Assembly (NCBI GenBank): GCA_030539395.1
Contig: JAUNSC010000009.1
Span: 26,272-90,271 of the forward strand
Length of the DNA stretch: 64,000 nucleotides
Source: Eubacteriales bacterium
Lineage (GTDB): Bacteria; Bacillota; Clostridia; Lachnospirales; Lachnospiraceae
Direction: 5' to 3'
Position 1 is the first letter of the stretch. Every line of letters starts with the position of its first letter. Below are positions 58,645-64,000 of this stretch, in pieces. Position numbers and translations under genes: made by a program. The notes below the pieces were generated by a model, which saw only the letters and a program-made list of their open reading frames with translations, had not been told where the DNA came from and searched no databases.

Positions 58645-59250
58645 TCACCTCTTTTCAATTACCTGTTTCGGACAGATTTCCGCACAACGCCCGCAGTGCA
58701 GGCAGTGATTCTGCTCGATCACAACTGGTTTTTGGGAAATATCAATACATTTCTGCGGGCACACAGAGTAACATAGCTTACAGCCAATACATCCTTCACC
58801 CACAAAATAGCCTCCCTGTTTTTTCCTGATATTTCCAATCACAAAACTGTCCCGCGCCACATGGGAAGGATCACTGATATCAAAGAACTCCCCTTCCGCT
58901 TCATAAACCGCAAAAACCTCCAGCGCACTGCGGGTATCTTCCGGATAGATCTGCTTCATATAAGGATTCTTTTCAAAAATCTCATCCAGTTTTTCACTTC
59001 CGATGTTGGTAATCTCTCCCCGCAATGAAACAGAATATTTATCCTTTGTGGCAGACAGGGAAATATAGTTCTGTTTCATCAACTGTTCATAAAATGCCTT
59101 TCCTTTTGCTGTCAGGAAGTAGACTCCCCTGTTATCCCACAGCATCATATCGATCACGCGGGTCTGAGGATGTCCGTCAGCACCGATTGTGGCAATCACA
59201 GCAGAATGTATCTGCTCCACCAATAATCTCAAATAATCTTTTGTCTGCAT
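58645..59250 (-). CDS. Pyridoxamine 5'-phosphate oxidase-like flavin protein with ferredoxin domain
   Basis: 201 residues. The N-terminal split-barrel FMN-binding domain (HSAVIATIGADGHPQTRVID) is joined to two C-terminal [4Fe-4S] motifs, CIGCKLCYSVCP and CLHCGRCAEICP. A flavin redox protein fits an operon opened by an FMN riboswitch and a riboflavin transporter. The start at 59250 is eight bases after AAAGGAG; an upstream TTG lies before that site. Confidence 0.88.
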   Translation of the reverse strand: MQTKDYLRLLVEQIHSAVIATIGADGHPQTRVIDMMLWDNRGVYFLTAKGKAFYEQLMKQNYISLSATKDKYSVSLRGEITNIGSEKLDEIFEKNPYMKQIYPEDTRSALEVFAVYEAEGEFFDISDPSHVARDSFVIGNIRKKQGGYFVGEGCIGCKLCYSVCPQKCIDISQKPVVIEQNHCLHCGRCAEICPKQVIEKR

Positions 59251-59264
59251 TTGAAGCACTCCTT

Positions 59265-59885
59265 TCAACGGTTCCCCTTCAGCACAGGTGTCAGGCGCTT
59301 ATAGACCATCATAGTAAACGCTCCGATCACCAGTCCTTTTAACAAGTTAAATGGAAAAGCATTATATAATACCACATCCAGTTTCGTATTGATAAACGGA
59401 ATAAACATTCCGAAAGATTCAATGAGCTGATCCATTGGCATAAACACTTCAAACATGGGAAGCAGAATAAAATAATTTGTGACTGCTGCTGTAATCCCCA
59501 TGACTACGCTCCCGGCAATGCAGGAAATCACTGCTGTTTTCTTTGTTTTATGCCATTTATAGATAAGGCCCGCAGTCAGGACATAAGAGGAACCCATCAG
59601 AAAATTAGCAAGCTCTCCCACGCCTCCTGTAGAAGTTGATAACAACTGAAGACCGTTTTTTACAAGTTCGATCATCACTCCGATAGATGGGCCAAACGCA
59701 AAGGCCCCGATCAGAGCGGGAAAATCAGATAAATCCATTCGTGCGAAAGACGGCGAAAGCGGAACCGGAAATTCCGCAAAAACCATAATATACGATATTG
59801 CGGCAAGCATGGCCGTCATAGTGACTTTTCTTACCGCTGGCGTTGTATTCTGTTTTTTTACTGATAATGAAATTGTCTTACTCAT
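59265..59885 (-). CDS. ribU: Riboflavin ECF transporter substrate-binding subunit RibU
   Basis: 206 residues, six helices. MTAMLAAISYIMVFAEFPVP and SFARMDLSDFPALIGAFAFG are typical of RibU, and the FMN riboswitch upstream supports riboflavin as the substrate. It works with shared EcfA/A'/T subunits encoded elsewhere. First gene of the operon. Site AGGAG at spacing 4. Confidence 0.93.
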   Translation of the reverse strand: MSKTISLSVKKQNTTPAVRKVTMTAMLAAISYIMVFAEFPVPLSPSFARMDLSDFPALIGAFAFGPSIGVMIELVKNGLQLLSTSTGGVGELANFLMGSSYVLTAGLIYKWHKTKKTAVISCIAGSVVMGITAAVTNYFILLPMFEVFMPMDQLIESFGMFIPFINTKLDVVLYNAFPFNLLKGLVIGAFTMMVYKRLTPVLKGNR

Positions 59886-59917
59886 AATTCTCCTGTTTGA
59901 GATATGATTTGGATTAA

Positions 59918-59957
59918 GAGAAGAGCCCCGCAGGTTCCTTTTTGTGCGGGGCTTCTC
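59918..59957 (-). terminator. Riboswitch-controlled terminator
   Basis: On the minus strand GGAGAAGCCCCGCA and TGCGGGGCTCTTCTC pair strongly, followed by a U-rich stretch, between the aptamer and the ribU start codon. FMN binding should favour this hairpin and switch the operon off. Confidence 0.85.
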
Positions 59958-59963
59958 CTGTCA

Positions 59964-60079
59964 TATCTTCTTCCATCCGGACTACCACCGTCGGTAGTGG
60001 AATTTCACCACATCAGCCGCTGGTTGGCGGTTCGCAGACTTTACTGCCGGTCAGGGATTACACCTTGCCCCGAAGATTA
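59964..60079 (-). promoter_or_regulatory. FMN riboswitch (RFN element)
   Basis: On the minus strand the conserved blocks appear in order: ATCTTCGGGGCAAGGTG, AATCCCTGACCGGCAGTA, AGTCTGCGAACC, GGTGAAATTCC, ACTACCGACGGT, AGTCCGGATGGAAGAAGAT. The two ends close the P1 stem. It lies upstream of ribU and governs the four-gene operon that ends with SirTM. Confidence 0.97.
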
Positions 60080-60112
60080 CTTCTCTTTTTTGCTGAATCA
60101 ATCAGCATTTTC

Positions 60113-60508
60113 TTAAAATTCATAAGGCGGATTGCCGGAAAAATCTGCGATCACACCATGAGGATTTTCCAGATAAAATACCTCAAAAATCGGGTTATCT
60201 GCGGTCTGATACTGTCCCTTGACGATCGGGTTTGCGATGCACATTTCCTTTGCCGCCATGTTGTTTTCAAACACAGCCTTGCCATGCAGACGAATCCACG
60301 CATAGGACGGACTGGAAACAGAAATCTCAATTTCAGGATTCTCCAGCATATCCTTGTAAACATCCTTTGTGTTGTTGGTACAGAACCACAGCTTACCGTC
60401 CATTTCCCCTGCGAACATGAACGGGCGGCACTTTGCTTTTCCATCACGTCCTACGGTTGCCAGATACTGAACAGGATTCTCACTTAAAAACTCGATCACT
60501 TTCTTCAT
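60113..60508 (-). CDS. Pyridoxamine 5'-phosphate oxidase family protein
   Basis: 131 residues. Split-barrel flavin/F420-type fold: VIEFLSENPVQYLATVGRDG, PFMFAGEMDGKLWFCTNNTK, IEISVSSPSYAWIRLHGKAV. It probably binds FMN; the reaction is unknown. It is convergent with nothing and ends 34 bp upstream of the riboswitch. It is divergent from the HxlR gene, a common target pairing. ATG at 60508 has GGAGG at spacing 8. Confidence 0.9.
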   Translation of the reverse strand: MKKVIEFLSENPVQYLATVGRDGKAKCRPFMFAGEMDGKLWFCTNNTKDVYKDMLENPEIEISVSSPSYAWIRLHGKAVFENNMAAKEMCIANPIVKGQYQTADNPIFEVFYLENPHGVIADFSGNPPYEF

Positions 60509-60590
60509 TGTACTTACCTCCAAATTTGTTTTATTTTGTTTGTGGGCTTTCGCCTTTGTTGATCATATTGTAGCAATCCTTCTTTTTTCT

Positions 60591-60623
60591 GTGAAGTACG
60601 CACAATATTGTGGTATAGTTACC
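60591..60623 (+). promoter_or_regulatory. HxlR-type operator/promoter, copy 1
   Basis: A 33-bp element with the palindrome CACAATATTGTG lying in the 17-base spacer between GTGAAG and TATAGT. It recurs at 60721. A repressor on the palindrome would cover the promoter; the HxlR protein encoded downstream is the candidate. Confidence 0.7.
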
Positions 60624-60720
60624 AGCAGGAAACCATGCTTTTGCCGGACTGTCTTTTTCTGTTCGGAATTGCTTGCTTTTCCTTCCTGATGATCCTATAA
60701 TAGAACCGTACAGCCATTTC

Positions 60721-60753
60721 GTAAAGTAAGCACAATATTGTGCTATAGTTACC
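60721..60753 (+). promoter_or_regulatory. HxlR-type operator/promoter, copy 2
   Basis: Same layout: GTAAAG, spacer containing CACAATATTGTG, TATAGT, then TACC. It matches copy 1 at about 29 of 33 positions, 130 bp downstream of it. It precedes the structured leader of the HxlR gene. Confidence 0.7.
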
Positions 60754-60764
60754 TGTAAGATACT

Positions 60765-60960
60765 ATGAAAGCCCTGTCTCTGTGGTCAGGCAGACTGTGT
60801 GCTCGCACGCAGGGCTGCATGGACACAAGAGACGCTAATCTGTATGAGCAAGTAGCACGGCAGTGCGGATTGCGAATACAGATAGGATTGCGGGAGTGCA
60901 CAGCACGGAGCAATCCGTGGGCTTTCATGCATGATGGCGCCTGCGTCAGCAGGCATGAAA
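60765..60960 (+). other. Highly structured GC-rich element in the HxlR leader
   Basis: ATGAAAGCCC (60765-60774) pairs with GGGCTTTCAT (60919-60928). Inside, GTCTCTGTG pairs with CACA-A-GAGAC (one bulge), and GGATTGC occurs twice against an inverted GCAATCC. A last hairpin, GCCTGC-GTCA-GCAGGC, stands ~30 bp before the start codon. Open frames here on both strands look non-protein-like. It may be a folded RNA leader or a mobile palindromic repeat; the class was not recognised. Confidence 0.55.
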
Positions 60961-60985
60961 GTTTACCATGAAAGGAGTGCATTAC

Positions 60986-61339
60986 ATGGAAACCACAAAA
61001 GAAATTGCCGGTAAACCAGCAAAGGCATTACCGGATTGTCCGGTAGAGACAACTTTAACCTTGATCAGTGATAAATGGAAAGTGCTGATTCTGCGTGATT
61101 TATTACCCGGAACTAAACGCTTCGGAGAATTAAAAAAATCCATCGGACATGTAACACAAAAAGTTCTAACTGCACAACTTCGCCAGATGGAAGAAAGTGG
61201 TCTGGTTATCCGTACCGTTTTCCCGGAAGTTCCTCCCCATGTAGAATACACACTGACAGAGCTTGGTTACAGTCTCAAGCCCATTTTGGATGCTATGTGG
61301 GATTGGGGCGAAGATTACAAAGCTAAAAACTCACAATAA
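60986..61339 (+). CDS. HxlR-family transcriptional regulator
   Basis: 117 residues. The MarR-like winged helix (TLTLISDKWKVLILRDLLPG, TKRFGELKKSIGHVTQKVLT) and the N-terminal DCPVE Cys, the usual redox or electrophile sensor, are present. ATG at 60986 is eight bases after AAGGAG; an ATG 18 bases earlier overlaps that site. It probably regulates itself and the divergent flavin protein. Confidence 0.93.
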   Translation: METTKEIAGKPAKALPDCPVETTLTLISDKWKVLILRDLLPGTKRFGELKKSIGHVTQKVLTAQLRQMEESGLVIRTVFPEVPPHVEYTLTELGYSLKPILDAMWDWGEDYKAKNSQ

Positions 61340-61447
61340 CCAGCATCCGGCTAAAAAAATGACGATAGAGGATACCCTTCTCCTAATCACAATTCTACTT
61401 TCGTCCCGTGGTTCTCACTTTTGCCACGGAGTATAGACTTTTGCCAA

Positions 61448-61892
61448 ATCGAGTAGGAGGCGGTAATTAGCCGCCGTCCTCTCACACCACCGTGCGTACC
61501 GTTCGGTACACGGCGGTTTCAATAGTTGACGTGCATAGACTGATATGCTGTGGCTAAATCATAGAAGCCCCAGTGTATCAGTCTTTCTTTTGTTAACGCT
61601 CTTTGAACCACACCATTTCCTGCCATTCGCCAATAGGCCTTGGGCTGTAGGCTGCTTCGCGGGCTGCCCATTCGGGCAGCCCCAGACCCAGCAGTTTCCG
61701 TCTGCGTGTCTTTGGCAATTTCCACTGCTTCCAGATACACATACGAATCCGGCGGTACAGCCATCCATTCAGTGATTCGATGTTGTTCTTCATGTCTGCC
61801 ATGCTAAAGTAGTTCAGCCATCCCCGCATATATACTTTTATGCGTTCCATGGTTTTCACTATACTTCCACACTTGCTCCGGGAAGTGAGCAT
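61448..61892 (-). mobile_element. Group II intron, 3' fragment
   Basis: On the minus strand the element ends with a domain V hairpin (CCGCCGTGTACC ... GGTACGCACGGTGG, about 61481-61520) and a domain VI hairpin (GGCGG-CTAATTA-CCGCC) just before the 3' end near 61448. The C-terminal part of the intron maturase precedes them. The 5' end, domains I-III and most of the reverse transcriptase are missing; the left side abuts a serine recombinase fragment. Confidence 0.85.
61519..61892 (-). pseudogene. Group II intron maturase, C-terminal remnant
   Basis: The first frame (61593-61892) carries the maturase/X domain (MRGWLNYFSMADMKNNIESL, NGWLYRRIRMCIWKQWKLP). Near 61638-61644 a one-base loss shifts it; the correct ending (AYWRMAGNGVVQRALTKERL ... 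YQSMHVNY) continues in another frame to 61519. It is N-terminally truncated as well, so it cannot be active. Confidence 0.85.
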
Positions 61893-61894
61893 CC

Positions 61895-62671
61895 GAAGTT
61901 TATCCTTGGTGTGGAAGGTGTGTAATATTTCTGCAAATGGAAATCGCCTTTATATTTCTCATTGGAAAGCATCCCGCCAATCGTTCCGCTCGCCCACTGG
62001 CTGTCCGTCATGGTTTTGACACCGAGATAGTTCAGCAGATCGGAAAGTCTGCTGCATCCGATATTCATCAGATAAAGGTCAAACAATAGCCTGACAATTT
62101 CCGCTTCTTTCCGGTTTACTATCAAAGCCCCGTATTCGTTTTTGTCATATCCGCAAAAGCGTGTGGTGTTGATCATCACTTCGCCACGCTCAAATTTCTT
62201 CTTTATGGACCATTTATTGTTCTCACTCATGCTCCTGCTTTCTTCCTGCGCAAAAGAAGCGAGGACGGCAAGCATCATCTCGCCGTCCCTCGAAAGAGTG
62301 TTTATATTCTGTTCTTCAAAAAAATACCGACACTTGAGTTTTTCAGTTCTCTTGCGAACTTCAGAACGGTGACGGTATTTCTTGCAAACCTCGATATGGA
62401 TTTTGTAATGATAAGATCAAGTTCGCCCGCCCTTACCCGTTCCAGCATTTTCTGGAACTGCGGACGGTTTTCGCAGTAGCCGGAGATACCCTGATCTGCA
62501 TATACCCCGGCAAACTCATATTCCGGATTTCCTTTGATCAATCTCTCATAGGTTGCTGTCTGATTTTCCAGCGAATCTTCCTGCCTCCGGCTGTCTGTGG
62601 AGACTCTGGTATAGGCACATACCTGCTTTTCCTTACCGCTGATGCCAGAATCTTATTAATATCCTTTTCTC
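61895..62671 (-). pseudogene. Large serine recombinase, frameshifted and truncated
   Basis: The N-terminal resolvase domain is recognisable: VCAYTRVSTDSRRQEDSLEN with the catalytic Ser, then YADQGISGYCENRPQFQKML and ITKSISRFARNTVTVL. One base appears lost in an A run near 62630 (after ILASAVRK) and one in a T run near 62325 (before INTLSRDGEMMLAVLASFAQ). The recombinase domain then continues to HLQKYYTP and is cut by the group II intron remnant. It resembles TnpX-type recombinases of clostridial transposons. Confidence 0.85.
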
Positions 62672-62674
62672 ATG

Positions 62675-63006
62675 TTATTCATTTTCTGCATTTACGATAT
62701 TTACCACATCCTGTCCGCCATAAAAAATACGAATCACAGTAACAGTGCAGTTGTCATCATTTACTGTGTAGTACACAACAAAATTATCTACCGGGACTTT
62801 GTGCATTCCCATGCTTTTCCACGGCTCCCAATCCACAAAGGCATACCGGGATGGCATAAAGTCCAAGGAAGAACTTCTTTCCGTATGCGATTTACCTGTT
62901 TTTCGGCAGTCTCCGGAACCATGAGTGTAAAAGCAATGTAAGAATATATTTCTCTTAAGTCATCCACTGCTTCCGGGGAATAGACAACAGAATAGAAATC
63001 GCTCAT
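62675..63006 (-). pseudogene. ParE/RelE-family toxin, frameshifted
   Basis: The N-terminal half (DFYSVVYSPEAVDDLREIYS) and C-terminal half (LDFMPSRYAFVDWEPWKSMG, DNFVVYYTVNDDN, TVIRIFYGGQDVVNIV) are both well preserved, but a one-base loss near 62865-62875 separates them. Immediately upstream (63004-63075) a frame ending SVSAELAREFGI is the likely C-terminus of the cognate antitoxin, overlapping the toxin start. Confidence 0.8.
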
Positions 63007-63084
63007 ATTCCAAACTCCCGCGCAAGTTCTGCGGAAACAGAAACACACATCCATTTTTGCCCCGAATCGGCGGAAACCTTTGAT

Positions 63085-63848
63085 TTACTGGGCTTTTCTC
63101 GTCAGCAGAGCGATACTTTCGACTGTGTTTTCTTTGTGCAACCGAATTGTATCACCCTCAGAACCTTCATAAAACACCGGAAATCCTAAGCTTAGCTGCT
63201 TTAAGATGCGTCCGCCTTCCTGTTTTTCAGGATACAATTCTATCTCTTCGATGAAGTTCCTCATGAACTGCTTCTTTTCGAGGTCAGTCATCTTGAAATA
63301 CATTTTATCAAAATTTAGGAGAATTTTATGTAGCTGATTTGCAGTAATTTTCTCTCCACTCAGCACCAATCGGAAGTTGCAGAAATGCGTTTCGTCAATC
63401 TTCTTCCTGTGCAGACACTGGTAATAGAAATCATCCTTGTACTAGCCGGATTTTTTGTTCCTCCGTCTCCGCAGGGTATCGACAAGCCCTATACCGCAGA
63501 TCGGACACTTGATAAGCCCCGATAAGATATGCTCGTGATCAAGGCTGTGTGTCTTATCCCATTTGATGCCAGTCTCTTTTCGCCTTAATCGAGCGGCTTC
63601 CCATGTTTCTTGATCAATGATAGCTTCATGCATCCCATCCACGACCATATAATCATCAGCCCTGACCCGCTTATATTCATCCCTGCTGCCTTTGACCTTT
63701 TCCGTCACACTCCTGCCGTATGCGATTTTCCCGACATAGACAGGATTATCAAGGATCTTCATGATAAAACTTCGGGTGAAGTAGTTCAACTCATTCTTTT
63801 TGAGCTTCTTCTTGGTATATCCGTGTTGGTTTAGATAATCACAAATGC
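63085..63848 (-). pseudogene. Second serine recombinase fragment with internal stop and deletion
   Basis: It begins in the middle of the family sequence (DYLNQHGYTKKKLKKNELNY), runs through LDNPVYVGKIAYGRSVTEKV and the zinc-ribbon start LSGLIKCPICGIGLV, then meets an in-frame TAG at 63442-63444. Beyond it the same frame continues (YKDDFYYQCLHRKKIDETHF), but about 130 residues of coiled coil seem deleted before GEKITANQLHKILLNFDKMY and the normal C-terminus. The catalytic domain is absent. Confidence 0.8.
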
Positions 63849-64000
63849 CCGTCTCATCGTTTCTTTGATTTCCCATTCACTGGAATTCACGAAATCCTTC
63901 ACCTGAACTTCTTCATAAGAACCGCCCGCCACCTGCAGATGATAAGACAGCGTGACAATCGCATCCTCCAGTGTGTACCGGTCAATGTCAGAAAAAAGCG
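63831..64000 (-). CDS. Unrecognised protein, C-terminal fragment at the window edge
   Basis: 56 codons of another frame enter from the right edge (FSDIDRYTLEDAIVTLSYHL, then QVKDFVNSSEWEIKETMRRA) and stop at 63831. Its last codons overlap the start of the recombinase fragment in a different frame, so a deletion junction lies near 63840-63850. Family not recognised. Confidence 0.45.
   Translation of the reverse strand, partial: LFSDIDRYTLEDAIVTLSYHLQVAGGSYEEVQVKDFVNSSEWEIKETMRRAFVII

Noticed and set aside
60749-60982. Open frames on both strands in 60749-60982 as genes
   Set aside because: They lie over nested inverted repeats, lack ribosome binding sites and have compositions unlike proteins.

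Overview
The window reads as the chromosome of a gut-type Lachnospiraceae or related clostridium (Firmicutes). The signs are moderate GC, strong AGGAGG-type ribosome binding sites, an ECF sigma factor paired with a DUF4179 protein, a sortase-anchored protein ending in a TPKTGD motif, an ArsR/permease pair, and TnpX-like serine recombinase debris. No rRNA, tRNA or CRISPR array was seen. Most genes are on the minus strand.

Layout. 1-13 kb: the start of a DppB/NikB-type permease cut by the window edge, a nitroreductase, an ECF sigma/DUF4179 operon behind a 46-bp tandem repeat, a DUF4342/response regulator/kinase operon, an iron alcohol dehydrogenase, a MATE exporter behind an attenuator-like leader, a GltD-like oxidoreductase, an EamA transporter and an EFR1 ferredoxin. 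13-17 kb: a phase-variable locus, in which a sortase-anchored surface protein is preceded by an invertible promoter segment and a tyrosine recombinase. 17-26 kb: an IlvD/Edd dehydratase with a FadR-type regulator, then a complete F1Fo ATP synthase operon (a-c-b-[delta-alpha fusion]-gamma-beta-epsilon). 26-35 kb: LysR regulators, an AGCS symporter, an AraC regulator and a heterodimeric ABC exporter.

35-52 kb is the most unusual part. About 15 collinear minus-strand genes encode a secreted esterase, a nitrogenase-like reductase (NifH-like ATPase, NifD/K-like subunit, short His-rich NifD/K-like subunit), a peptide/nickel-type ABC importer with its binding protein, a small membrane protein, a MATE exporter, two PhlG/phloretin-hydrolase-like enzymes, an SDR-fold protein lacking the catalytic Tyr/Lys, and an alpha/beta hydrolase. 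The esterase promoter and the binding-protein promoter carry the same bipartite element at the same distance from matching -35/-10 boxes. A LysR gene lies directly upstream. I infer one regulon that imports and reduces an unknown small molecule; nitrogen fixation is unlikely.

52-61 kb: a GntR regulator with diaminopropionate ammonia-lyase; an ArsR/permease/Cys-rich-protein set; an FMN riboswitch controlling a riboflavin ECF transporter, a flavin/ferredoxin protein, a Zn-macrodomain and a SirTM-type sirtuin; and an HxlR regulator with duplicated operators and a structured leader. 61.4-64 kb is a decayed mobile region: a group II intron 3' fragment, two broken serine recombinases, and a frameshifted ParE toxin with an antitoxin remnant.
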